Shown piece by piece: positions 50,612 through 62,468 of a stretch of DNA of 64,000 nucleotides. The stretch spans positions 6,288,138 to 6,352,137 of the forward strand of contig OZ026833.1 of assembly GCA_964023205.1 (NCBI GenBank), given 5' to 3'. Under the pieces are notes generated by a model. The model was given only the letters and a program-made list of their open reading frames with translations. It made no database searches and was not told the DNA's origin. Positions within the stretch are counted from its first letter, which is position 1, and every line of letters starts with the position of its first letter. Made by a program: the position numbers and the translations under genes. This DNA comes from Lutraria lutraria (Eukaryota; Mollusca; Bivalvia; Venerida; Mactridae).

Positions 50612-51002
50612 TTGATTGGCTGACAAAATTATAATTAGCCCCCCACCCAAAACATGAAAATGTTTCATACGGGCCAGCAACTGATATTCAGTCTGCCTTG
50701 ATAAGCATACAAATCTATTCTCTATTCAGCATTGCACATATACATGAAGAAGACAAAATAATGATATATTTGTATAAGGCAGCCCACACACATTTCAAAG
50801 CCGAAGTGAAAGAAATCTATATCGGTAATGTATATTTAATGTAAATTGTCTGGTCCTCTTGAACAAGGTGGTGAAACGGGAATCTGATGAATTTGGTGAT
50901 CTGATACCGAAGACAGTACACCTTATCTGGCTGTTAAAGATTTTAATGTTTGTCTTACAAATTTTTACTTGTAATCTGATGTGATAGAGCGGAAGGCTTT
51001 TT

Positions 51003-51185
51003 TTGACGCTGGAGTTTAATGTTGCACCAACAGGCAGTGTCTTTTTGGAGACTGTTCCAGCTTTGACACCTAGGTGGAACCATTAGCCTCACGTAACTAT
51101 AAGCTAACTGGACAGCTTCCTAACACGTGAAAGTCAGTCATGGGTGGGACTCAAACCTATGGCATCAGTGAGGGGGTTGGCAGAT
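51003..51185 (-). mobile_element. SINE family 1, minus
   Basis: ggagtttaatgttgcaccaa (tail), taagctaactggacagcttc and gtgggactcaaacctatggc (B box on minus). The head beyond about 51180 is lost. Confidence 0.65.
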
Positions 51186-51579
51186 GTATGGGTTAGGTGA
51201 TATAATGAGAAATATTCTACTTCTAAAAGTCTGTTAATGAAGTACTAGCTCTACTAAACATGGTTTTGAGATTTTAGATTTCTGAATATAATTATGTTGA
51301 CACAAGTTGCAATTTTTTTCATAAAATGTCTAATGAGCAACCAAGTTACTCTGAAAAACTCTGTAGAAGTACCTGTAGTCTCAATAATAAATTTTAATCA
51401 AAGGTAAAGGTTACTTGACCGAGACATTTAGGGTAGGCAGATCTAACACCTTTAGTGGAAATATGTGGTCTCGATTCCACTAACAATATTTCAATATTCG
51501 AAACAATAGGCTTGGGTCGATCAGGAAACCATTTACACAACTATATTATGGTCTGTTAAATGGAATGGATAATTTGAAG

Positions 51580-52292
51580 GCAGTGTGATGAAATAAGTCT
51601 TCAAATCTGATTCTATGGTGTATTTGTTAGATCATTTATGGCAGTTTATGAAATAAGTCTTCATATCTGATTAAATGCTGCATTTATTAGATCATTTATG
51701 GTATATGAAATAAGTATCCACATCTGATTAAATGATGCATTTATTATATCATTTATGGTATATGAAATAAGTCTTCATATCTGATTAAATGCTGCATTTA
51801 TTAGATCATTTATGGTATATGAAATAAGTATCCACATCTGATTAAATGATGCATTTATTATATCATTTATGGTATATGAAATAAGTCTTCATATCTGATT
51901 AAATGCTGCATTTATTAGATCATTTATGGTAGTATATGAAATAAGTATCCACATCTGATTAAATGATGCATTTATTACATCATTTATGGTAGTATATGAA
52001 ATAAGTATTCACATCTGATTAAATGATGCATTTATTATATCATTTATGGTAGTATATGAAATAAGTATCCACATCTGATTAAATGCTGCATTTATTAGAT
52101 CATTTATGGTAGTATATGAAATAAGTATCCACATCTGATTAAATGCTGCATTTATTAGATCATTTATGGTAGTATATGAAATAAGTATCCACATCTGATT
52201 AAATGATGAATTTATTAGATCATTTATGGTAGTATATGAAATAAGTATTCACATCTGATTCATGTCTGATTAAATGATGTATTTATTAGATC
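51580..52292 (+). repeat. 57/60-bp minisatellite, about 12 copies
   Basis: Unit atgaaataagtatccacatc, tgattaaatgatgcatttat, ta(t/g)atcatttatggtagtat (60 bp). Earlier units lack 'agt' (57 bp). The two lengths are segregated left and right. A 61-codon minus frame is a by-product of the 60-bp units. Confidence 0.92.
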
Positions 52293-53630
52293 ATGTATGG
52301 TTGTTTATGAAATATGGCCAAATATACCAGAACAGTATACCATTTGTTGAGTGTAGTAAAAAGTAAATTGCCTGCTCTTTTAAAATATGCAAATATTGGC
52401 AAACTTCCAAGACGTGTACAAATATATCTTATGACAAGTTGATCATGCATAAAAAAACATTCCTTTCGTGTATTTACATTTTATGGCCATTAAAAAGTGG
52501 AATCATAATCTTTTGACAGCTACCATCTTGAATTTATTTTCATTCAAAGTAAAAAAAAACTCCATTTTATATTGTGTCAGCATTATATTATCTCAAGCTG
52601 ATATTAAAAAAATGTTCAACTTTTTTCATCATTTTTTTGAATGTTAAAGAAAATGAATTTGCAATTCAACATGTTTCAAACAAACGGCTTACCTTAATAT
52701 GAAGTCCAACAAAATCAATCCAAGTTGATCTACTAAAATACAAATTCTTAATTCACTGTCTGTTTACCAGCATATGGAAAAAAACACTGTCAAAATGACA
52801 TTCCTTATGATGATCAATGTAAGGAAATTCCTGAGAAAGTAATTTTCTTGAATATCACATAAAAATTGCATGAACAAAACAATGCTATAAGTATGTCCCA
52901 CAGCAGCTCAATAAAATATTAATAAAAATACCAATAGACATATCACAGCTGAAATACACACCTAGGTCAAGTATACCTTTATTATACACCAGGTAGATCG
53001 TTCAATAATGCAGCAGGATACGGCTGATTGTGATTGAAAATCAGTTCCGCTGTAGCAAATAACATGATTAATAGATAAACAAAACAACTCAATACCTTAT
53101 TAGAGTAAAGGACATTGAGTCAATACAGATGTTGTAATCTTAAGATAATTGAAAAATCGAAATACATTTGTAAATGGATAGAGGTCAACAAATTTGCAAT
53201 AAAATTAATTAAGAACTACAAGGCAACATCTTTCCATAATATTTGATGAAAGTATTGGATAAATAAACAAACCGTCAGCCATAAATCTGATCGACAAATA
53301 CAACTTTATTTAAAGCAAAATTTGAACATTCAACAAAAACAAAGTTATCATTCCTGGAAGTCTTTAAAAAGCAAGGATTTTTTTAAATATAATTAATCAA
53401 AAAGTAGGTCAAATAAGGATTTCTGCACTAAAAGCCAATCCTCATCCTTTCATTTAAGATTCATTGTTTTGAGCCCAAGATAAAGCTAAGTAAGACATTC
53501 AGTATTCAAGAAGCAAACAAGTATGCTGGGACTCAGAGGTGGACAACTCCTCCTAGGGGTCAAGGACTCAATGAAGCTGTCAAAATGATACAAGGGGAAA
53601 CTCCCTTGTACTACCTTCAAGGATTAAATA

Positions 53631-53907
53631 TGATTGGTTATTGTGTGATGTCACATGGCTTCACCAAATATGATTGGTTATTGTGTGATGTCACATGGCT
53701 TCACCAAATATGATTGGTTATTGTGTGATGTCACATGGCTTCACCAAATATGATTGGTTATTGTGTGATGTCACATGGCTTCACCAAATATGATTGGTTA
53801 TTGTGTGATGTCACAAGGCTTCACCAAATATGATTGGTTATTGTGTGATGTCACATGGCTTCACCAAATATGATTGGTTATTGTGTGATGTCACATGGCT
53901 TCACCAA
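53631..53907 (+). repeat. 40-bp minisatellite, 7 copies, with CCAAT and CRE-like sites
   Basis: Unit tgattggttattgtgtgatg + tcacatggcttcaccaaata. One unit has tcacaagg. Each unit holds ATTGG (inverted CCAAT) and TGATGTCA (one base from the ATF/CREB site TGACGTCA), 11 bp apart. Confidence 0.95.
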
Positions 53908-53997
53908 GGAATCACAGTGTGTCTGCATGGATTGCATCAGCAACACATTGACGTTGTCGGCACATAATGTCAGTCAGTCATATCTAAAGGAAGTCAT

Positions 53998-54011
53998 GTT
54001 GTCATGGCAAC
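53998..54011. promoter_or_regulatory. X-box-like RFX site
   Basis: GTTGTCATGGCAAC, one transition per half from the ideal palindrome. It lies 91 bp past the end of the CCAAT/CRE-like 40-bp array. Confidence 0.45.
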
Positions 54012-54867
54012 AGCTAGATGAAATAACATAAGTTCATTTTCTAAGATTTGCACCTTGCACCAAAATGACAAAAACACATGAAGGCCACTGACAGCAAACT
54101 TATTGAAATGTTTAACAGGACATAACATGACATCAATGCATGTCCCGGACAGACAATGAAGGGCACGAGCTGCACGCCTATTACACCATCACCAACAAAA
54201 TGTGTCAAATACAGAACAGAGCAACATATGTACCAGTCATTGTTTTCACAAAATATGCCAGAAATTACAGCACAAAAACAACGAAAACATGACAGTTTTT
54301 GTAATTCAAATTTCTGAAGAAAGAAGTAAAGGATTTCGGTACAAATACCAAGGGGTTCCGTATGTAACCTTACACACTTACGCATGACATAATTATGCCA
54401 GAGCTGTCAAGCGGTCATACAGGCAGACATTTTCGGTTACCTGCCATGAGTTTAGAAGCCTGACAGTTTTTTTTCATCACAATGAACCATCGACGAACAT
54501 TCTGTCCGCGCTCTAACATTTTTTTTTTCAACCAAACAAACAGAAATTGTATAACACAGACGGCTAAGATAGCAAATTGTTTTTTTGTCTTTCTTTTATT
54601 CACATAAATTTCCAAATGATCAAAATGCTAAAAAAATGTTCCTTTCTAATACTATGAGTAAATTAACACTCTTTTACAAGCCAAAAAGAAGAAAAAGATT
54701 GTTAAAACATTAAGATGGTACCCATGTTAAAGCAAGTCTAAGCCATAATTTGATCTAGTTTTTTATCAGGTACAAAGTTGAAATCAGAAATTGGAGTTAA
54801 CAGCTGAAAATATAAAGTCATAGAAAAATAGCATCAGTTAATTCAATGGTATTTCATCTTTTTTTTC

Positions 54868-55115
54868 AGCTGTCAGTTTATCGTAGCACCAACAGCCAGA
54901 GACATTTTGCGACTTTCCTAGCTTTATTGGTGGACTTTATAACGACCCTAGACATACACATTGATAGAACAACTGACCTTTCATAAGCCCGCTGGCCAAT
55001 TTCCTCACATCCGAAATCTGTCTGGTCCCAGGGAAGATTCGCACTTGCTGCTGCTCACTGAGTGGCTCATGATTTCTAGTCAGAGATCATAACCATCCAA
55101 CCACAGAGGCCCCAC
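54868..55115 (-). mobile_element. SINE family 1, near full length, minus
   Basis: Tail cagtttatcgtagcaccaac at the left, cagggaagattcgcacttgc (B-box region), and aaccacagaggcccc (head start on minus) at the right. Length about 250 bp. Confidence 0.7.
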
Positions 55116-55934
55116 ATTACGAAAACACAACAACTTTTGTGCCCGGCCTTTCATGCAACATGCTTCAACAATTGTTACAATGAAATTACTTGTCAGTATA
55201 AAACACAAGTTAGTCAGAAATATGACATATAAGATGACAATGATATGAAAATATCAAGTCCAGAAAGTAAAGAAATTTCCTAAATATTTTAACATCATAA
55301 ATTTTCCATCCCATTTCAAAGGAACATAATGTATTTTTGTTTTCTTCATTTCAAGCAAGCATCTTACAACAATACATTAGCCAACAAAACACATCTACTG
55401 ACAAAATAGTTGAAGTTACATAACAAAGGTAGACGTATCTCTAGCCATGTGAACAATTTTCACAACTATTGTGAAAGTTCATATTTTATCTAAAATTATG
55501 TGGAAACTTTCATGGATCTATCACTCACATTATAAAATGTTTTATTTATATTCAAACTTCTAAATAGCACAGAAGATTGCTATTTCACAATCTCGATGCA
55601 AAAATAATTGGGACCAAAACTGAAAACTGGAATGAGATCCAAAAATGTCAAAACTAAAAATACTATCAGTAAAAATTTTTCTTTCTGGTTTCCCGACCTT
55701 AGGACCTACAAACGATACACCCACTGTATCACTTTTTTTGCCATTTATCGCCATCAAACAATATCCCAACCTACATTTGTACCTACTCTAATACTAGTAA
55801 GCATATAACAAGAAACATACATTTTTCTTCCTTGTTGTTTAAACCCCTTCGAATGGAATTCATGAAATCATGAATTTTTCTTGAACCAATCAAGAACAGT
55901 TCATGAACTATTCATGAAGTATGCAGAACTATTT

Positions 55935-56060
55935 AACAGGGTAACCCCTCACATTCTGTGAGTTCGAATCCATGACATGTGAAGTAGGGGCCAAGCTGGC
56001 TAAAAAAAGGTTGGTTCTTCTACCAGGGGGTTACTCCTGGAGTCTTCCCTAATTGTTAAA
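55935..56060 (+). mobile_element. SINE family 1 fragment, plus
   Basis: ctgtgagttcgaatccatga gives a B box (GAGTTCGAATCC). It is followed by ggccaagctggct, taccagggggttactcctgg and agtcttccct. Confidence 0.6.
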
Positions 56061-58026
56061 AACTAGAAAAGTTGTCCATATGGAGAATCAAAATTGGTCA
56101 TTTTTAGGTCAAGCCATGAAGTGTTTACATTACAGCTGTCAGCAAATGCAAATAATTCTCTTCCCAATAAGCTTACAAGATTATAACACTTTTCTGTTAT
56201 ATTTTGCCACATAATCCGTCCACCGTTAAATTATCTACAATAATTATTTGAGGATAATGTCGACACTGAATGTGACAATGGGACATATACTGTAATATGG
56301 TTTCAAATAAAAGCGAATTTAATCCACAATAAATACTCATCCGTCATAAAACTGCCAAATAAAAGTCTAAAAAATTGCAACTGGTAGATGAGACAGCTGA
56401 GACTTTAACCCATCATAAGAATGGAATGCACCAACAACAAAATTACAAAATATGAGACACAGGGCAAACTGGTTTTTAGTCGCTACCAAGGCTGGTTGGT
56501 CTTTACCAACAACCAAACTTAACAAGACAGAATTAAATTTATTTTATGGTTAAAACAAAGCCTAAAAAACAGGTTTTCAATTGCCACTACTGGAATAAAC
56601 AAAATATGACAGAATATGATATAGTCACAACCCATCAGCTGACTCAGAAAAAACAGGAGAACTGCAATTAAGCTATAACCAGACTAATAAGTGCTGGTTT
56701 TCATCCATGACCATTCAGAGAGATTGATGTGGAATTTTGCCACACCCAGATGAAACAAGACAGGATGGACTGATCTTTAGTCACTACCAGACTTAATCAG
56801 ACATGGAGAATTGTAATTTAGCCACAACCAGATGAAACAAGGTAGAAAGGACTGGTCTTAACCACTACAAGACTTAACAAAACATTTAACTGCAATCAGG
56901 GAAGGGCCACAGAATGCTATAAGCCGCTACTGTAATTTAAAACTATGGTAAGATCAGAAGTATTTAAAGCAAAACTTGTATCATGAAATTATTCCTAATG
57001 CCTTGAACTATTTAGCAAGAATGTAACAATTTATAAGGATATACCACTTCACTAACTTAAGACTTAATGTTGTGTAAGTATAAAGACAGTTAAATTACAT
57101 AAATCTAGAACTTGTTCTTAAATCAAGAATAATGTAAATTCAACCCTAAATTCTTAAATGAACAAAAATCTCAGCATTTTCACAGAATTGTACGTACACA
57201 TTCTGAGACTGAAACATTTTGTTAAACCAACTGAAAACATCCTGAGATTGCATGTACACTGCATGATCAAGAAAATATTAAGTTTTTAGTCTTAAATTGT
57301 GTGTGTTTATTCACAAAGTATGATGATCAATCGCTAGCAATTCGTTCAAAAGTGAAGACTACAAGGCATGCTCATAAAATGCATTTTGTATTCAAGGATA
57401 AATTGTTAAACTTGTAAAAATATCAAATTGATTCATTTCGATCATGTTTAATTTGCATGCATGAAATCATATGAGTTATTGTACAAGTTATGTATTCTAT
57501 ATGCATCAATCATACTATTGTTATTTTGCACCAATGAAACACACACAAAAATATTTCAGTAGATATCTACTACAATCAATCACAAATTAATTGCAGATCT
57601 TTTTTATTGAAAACCGAAACTTCAGCCACAAATATTCAGATAGAAACAAGGGTCATCGTGGACAGGACAGCATTATTCTAATATCATTCATCATCGTTTT
57701 TTCATGTGTACCCAATTTTTGCCGAACTCAAGAGTAAAAAATTCGCAAAATAATAAAATTGAGAAAATGTAATGATTAATGAAATATAATATATCCTATG
57801 GCAAATTTGCAAAAAATAATGAACATTAGAGATTGTTTTAATCACAAATTTTGCTGTGTGCGAAAACCAACAACAAGAATGATTATGTTGTATTTTTCAC
57901 ATTTATGTACAGAAATTTACTGTATTTATATAAACCAGAGTTAATGGTCACCTGCAAAAAAGACCTGAAGACTTCATCTATTTTGTGGTCTTTAATCACA
58001 AGTAAAACCGTACCTACTGGACAAAC

Positions 58027-58165
58027 AAAGTACTGAAAGTACTCATGGAAATTGAAGTTACATAGATTTGTACTGCAACATGACATGGGAACTAGTTTAA
58101 TATGTCCGATGTAGAAAAACATAGTACTTTGGTCCACATCAAAATTCATGCATGCTGAGGGAGTG
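58027..58165 (+). repeat. Dispersed repeat shared with 14889-15035, copy 2
   Basis: Same ordered motifs as copy 1, ending catcaaaattcatgcatgc and a 'gagtgac' motif. The minus-strand frame at 57883-58149 is an accident of this repeat. Confidence 0.7.
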
Positions 58166-58186
58166 ACAGTATTAATAGCATTAAAG

Positions 58187-58325
58187 TGACGTTGCTGGCT
58201 CTTTGTAGAAGGGAAAGTCAGTACTGGTTAGAACGTAGTCCTGAAAAACAGGTTAGGAGAAGTGGCTGTCATTATATAACTGAAATATTGTTGAAAAACC
58301 GCATTATAAACCCATTGAAACATGT
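58187..58325 (+). mobile_element. SINE family 3, 3' half, plus
   Basis: gttgctggctctttgtagaa, actggttagaacgtagtcct, tatataactgaaatattgtt and aaaaaccgcattataaaccc match 61685-61805. A 63-codon frame over it is not a gene. Confidence 0.65.
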
Positions 58326-58679
58326 AATATATACATCATTCTTACCTGTTATGCAAAATGTATGTTCTAAATCTTGATTTTATTTAAAAAGATCTGTTAA
58401 GCTAGTATATCAGTATAGTGTTGACTTAACCAATGAACTGAACACAAACTGAACCGGGCGAAACTTTGGTACCCGAATGACAATATTCCCTATACGATCA
58501 GTCACATGACCAATTGTAAGTTTTTCAACACGGCGTGCAATATTTTAAATTGCTGTTACAAATTTTCTCTAAAGTGCCATAGGAATTTCTGAAGTAATAA
58601 TCTCTAACAGGGAACTACTCAAGTGTTACATAGTAAATAATAAATGGCGTAACTTAAAAAAAATAGTCATAAGGCAATC

Positions 58680-58870
58680 CTTAAAAAAAATGTTGGTATG
58701 TCAGATATGGGACTTCAACTTTTAACAGTAGGTAGGCATATTTTAACCAATTTTGTGAACAAAATATGCTTGTACTGAACGAAGTTTTTTGTCAAAATGA
58801 TAAAAAAAATTGGGTCGGAGATTTATTAATGAGTTAATCGTGTAACTCCAACAATTTTTTAGGGACAGCC
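58680..58870 (+). repeat. Dispersed repeat with a ttttaacagtaggtagg motif
   Basis: gggacttcaacttttaacag + taggtaggc is the reverse complement of a motif also seen at 27950-27985 (ctacctacccactgttaaaa, atttgggtc) and 18755-18785 (ctaccttcccaagtgttaaa, agtttgggtc). Unknown class, at least three fragments. Confidence 0.55.
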
Positions 58871-60117
58871 TTATGTGAGCAGAGTAAATGGTTCGGGAGA
58901 CGACTGTAATTAAATTATGATTAAATTACATTATACCAGCCATGCAATTGAAAAATCTCGACAGTTCATTTCGAATCACTTCAAAAGAAAACTGTAATTG
59001 TTAAATACATTAATTATGGCCGATAACGTGTTGCTATGAAAGAATGGTAACAAAGTGTTTAAATCAATTACGGGTTGAAAATTATAGTAGCAGACGCAGA
59101 AGGGGAATGTTGCGGACAGGTTTAATTATTTTAATGATCGAAGTGGTGTCACGGTTTGAAATACAATCACAAAGAATGAAGGAATGAATGTGATTAATAA
59201 ATTATTTTATTGACAAATTGGACTACCGGTAAAAGAAAAGTTTTGTTTTTTTCAACTTTTTTTTTTTCACCAAGGTTTAAAGTTGCATTAACAACCAGCA
59301 TCAGCCCCTCACAGAGTCCCTTAAAATGGCCGTCGGTCCCGTAATTTTGAAAATGTAAAAAGTCGGACAGTCCAGTAAATTTTTCAGTGATGATTTCATC
59401 ATATTTCAGTACTTTTTTCAGTCCACTTAAAATTTATTTGGTCTAGTAAAGTTTGCATTTTCACTGGACCTTATTTCCAATCCTTATAAAGTTTTTTCAA
59501 GAAGACTGAACCAGAGTCATTTGGCACCTTTTCCACATTTTACAGCAAAGGAAGACACCAAGCTTACAGTTAACTGCACCATGGACAGCTTTTTTACATG
59601 ATCTTGGAAGGATTCCAACTCACAGCTGTTCGAAAGGCTAGGAAAATTGATCTATTGTTCAGTTTCTAAAAATATGAAAATCCAGACACACCCAAAATTC
59701 TAATAAACCTTCGCATCTTATACAATACATTCTGAACAAATTACCACTAAGAGCGTTTATTAGGTAACATGTGGTATGGTAAAGTACAAAGTATATAATC
59801 ATTAATCATTCAGTTAAACAGACTATCACATTAATTAAAATACCTTATTATTAATTGTTTCTGAACATCAAGTGTAAAATATAACAGGTGTTTTGTTTGA
59901 AACTTATTTTCATCTTACAATTAATTTGAAATAATGACTAGAAGTTGATTCATACCATTTGTTCTCACATTTCATTTAAACTTTCATTAGTCAGATAATT
60001 ATGTGAAGTTTACTAAAATCTGAGAATACATAATTACCAAACTATCAAATCTCAATAATACAAAAACTGATTTTTATCTTGAGATTTTACACCATAGATT
60101 TATATTGAGTCATGAGT

Positions 60118-60178
60118 CAAAAAGGCCATATTTTATTTTTCCCAAGGGTGGCCTTTGTTCACAGGTTTGATTATATTT
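60118..60178 (+). mobile_element. CAGTCAAAC-type element, 3' fragment
   Basis: aaaaggccatattttatttt, then cccaagggtggcctttgttc and acaggtttgattatat. Matches the right end of the 41132-41277 copy. Confidence 0.6.
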
Positions 60179-60667
60179 AATAAAAATTTCAGAGAGAACA
60201 TAAGTAATGAGTTCAGGTCCAATTCTTTTTAATACATGTATGTTCGAAGCACAGATATTCTTACCTACAGTGTATACCTCAAATCTAAGATAGTCCATCA
60301 AGAGAAGCTGACCACAAGCATTAGTTTCATTTAACAAAAGCGTAAAATTCAAACTAAATTAACCATGACAAACATTTCATACACAAGTCTTCAGGCTAAA
60401 ACTGACAACCATTTTCATCATCCGAAATTCAAATCAGTGCGAGAGATAAATCAGCAATAAATTGCTGGAATCCAAAACATGCCATCTTGAAGAAATATTG
60501 TTACATATACTAAAATTAATTTGTTAGCTTCATTAAAACTTATACATTGTACATCATATCATACATTTCAAGAGAATACAAAATTATCCATGTACACCCT
60601 TGACATATAAGTTATTTAGCAACTTATATAAATAACAAAGGTCACAAAACACATTTGTTTCTTGTCA

Positions 60668-60716
60668 AGGTTAAAGGTCACAGAATAAATCAGTGACTTG
60701 TCAAGGTCAAAGATCA
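60668..60716 (+). promoter_or_regulatory. Two DR1-like nuclear-receptor half-site pairs
   Basis: AGGTTAAAGGTCA (60668-60680) and AGGTCAAAGATCA (60704-60716) each fit direct repeats with 1-bp spacing. They sit in a loose 'tcaaggtcaaag...aaatcagtgactt' tandem repeat (60655-60815) just past the donor of the 60833-60945 exon. Motif match only; the arrangement may simply follow from the repeat. Confidence 0.35.
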
Positions 60717-60832
60717 TTTAATAAATCAGTGACTTATTCAACTCAAGGCCTCTGAAAAAAATCAGCAACTTATTGAGGTTAAAGTACTATAACCACATTA
60801 ATTAATAAATCAAGGTCAAAAGCCACACTTAC

Positions 60833-60945
60833 TCATCAGAAATAGCTCTAGTGCTGAGATCCTCAAGGTCACAGGGGTCAAACAGCTGAGTTTTGTTCAA
60901 TCCGAAGCTCTTCTCGCATGCTGACAGAAACACATTGATGTTATC
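60833..60945 (-). CDS. LIMCH1: LIMCH1/LMO7-like exon: middle of CH domain
   Basis: First visible coding exon (gene order) of the minus-strand gene; 113 nt, 37 codons plus 2 nt. It is bounded by acceptor ttttcag and donor GA|GTAAGT. It encodes DNINVFLSACEKSFGLNKTQ followed by LFDPCDLEDLSTRAISD. The pattern DNI-FL-C---GL---QLFDP-DL-D is the central helix and 'DP.DL' turn of the CH domain in LIMCH1/LMO7 proteins, which bind actomyosin at stress fibres and cell junctions. The N-terminal half of the CH domain and the start codon must lie beyond 64000. The exon ends in phase 2 and joins the 24 kb exon. Seen: reading frame, splice sites and motif. Known: family motif. Inferred: orthology; LIMCH1 and LMO7 are vertebrate paralogues, so an invertebrate gene may be co-orthologous to both. 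Confidence 0.9.
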
Positions 60946-61544
60946 CTGAAAATATAAAGTAAGAAATGCAATCAAATCCACTGAAGCTATATACAACCCT
61001 GTCATACTATAGTCAGTTTGAGACTATCAAAGTAATATAAGTTAGTAGTCAGTTAAATACCAGAGTATTGTCATGCTGTTACCATATCTGGTATTACACT
61101 GATAATTAACTTAATACACACTGTGATAACTGGTTCTAATATGATAACAAACTGGCAATCAACTGGAAATACATGGGTAACACAATGGTAAAACAATGAT
61201 AACACATTGGATTTACACTGGCAATGTAAACAATTTTCGTAAGGGTCGGTAAGTCTGTTTGAATGGCATAACATCAACCAAGAGGTAAATGGTTCAATAC
61301 CATGGTGATGCATTCAGTCAAACATGTGAACAAAGGGCTCAAAAAGAAAGCAGAAATTAGGTGTTTCTCCAAAGGTGGTATATTTTGACAAACTCATCTA
61401 AATATCATTAAATACTAAATGCTAATGGGTGTATAAGGGACATTTGAAGATTTAACATTAGTACACTAAACATTGATGTATTCCAACAAATGAGAAATTT
61501 TTGCATAGAAAGCATTTATTTTTTAGGGAATCCAGTGCCGGTGC

Positions 61545-61805
61545 CTTAATTGGTTCCTATGGTTAATGGGCTGAACTTGTAACATAGTTATACGGGTTCA
61601 ACACCCAGTTTTATAAGGATATACCCATCAATGAAAATTTGACAAAGAGATGTTTTTCCTCCAAACTGTATACTGAATTATAAGTTGCTGGTTCCTTGCG
61701 AAAGAGTAAGAACTGGTTAAAAAACAGTCCAGGAGAACTGGGCGCCATATATAACTGAAATATCCTTGAAAAACAGCGTTAAAATGCACTTAAACATCAT
61801 TTCTT
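61545..61805 (+). mobile_element. SINE family 3, near full length, plus
   Basis: Degenerate tRNA head ccttaattggttcctatggt with a B-box-like cgggttcaacaccca. The body is gctggttccttgcgaaagag and aaaaacagtccaggagaact. The tail is tatataactgaaatatcctt and aacagcgttaaaatgc. It lies in the intron upstream (in gene sense) of the first visible exon. Confidence 0.7.
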
Positions 61806-62468
61806 CTCAAATGAGAAAAGCATTTTCTTTTTAGAGAGTCCAGTTCGATTTTATCAACAAACAAGCTTAAGCTGTAATGGAGGGTATCTAGAAAAATATT
61901 TTTTGTAAGTTTAAAGGTTATAAATATTTTTCTAAAAGGCAATTTGTTTTGTCACCAAGCCCTTTGTTACCTAATAACCACATTTAAAAACATCCTCCTG
62001 ACACACATTGATTGAAATCAAATCATTTAAAGTCATGGAAACATTATACAATGAAATCAAGCCAGAAGACTTTAACAAGGTGTCAAAATTCAAATATCGT
62101 GACATAACGGCGCAACTCCAACAATACCGTCTTGTTTACACGCAACATGCATACCCTACAACGAGCCGATGTTTACTGCTTCAAGGTTGAAACAGTTTTA
62201 ATGCTTTGTAATTATAATGCAAAAATCACTAAAATGCAAAAAAACAATCAAATGCATAGGGACGTTTAATTGACAAATCTATGATAACCGTTTGCTCATA
62301 AAATATCAAAGAAAATCCACAGCTAATAAAATGCCATAATTAGAGCCCATTGCACTTTTATAGTTAAAAATATTGTTTTGATTTTAATCGCAAAAGTAGT
62401 TCGAATAACCACCCAAAAAACATCAAGAACTACATTTTCACTGGGGTTAAATGTCAGACTAACAACAA

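Larger units (their letters stand above)
24502..60832 (-). other. 36.3-kb intron of the LIMCH1-like gene
   Basis: The largest intron in the window, separating two CH-domain exons. It holds most of the SINEs and minisatellites listed, MITE copy D, the X-boxes, and the decayed coding relic at 35421-36314. I see no additional exon required by phase: 60833 ends in phase 2 and 24501 enters in phase 2. Long plain stretches (25350-26500, 27500-29640, 31140-31980, 32650-34230, 38310-40150, 52310-53600, 56100-58000, 58900-60100) contain AT-rich DNA without recognised coding sequence. Confidence 0.75.

Noticed and set aside
54041..54385. 114-codon minus-strand frame (Cys/Phe-rich)
   Set aside because: Hydrophobic and Cys-rich from AT-rich DNA, no splice-compatible neighbour, no motif; an opposite-strand frame of similar quality overlaps it.
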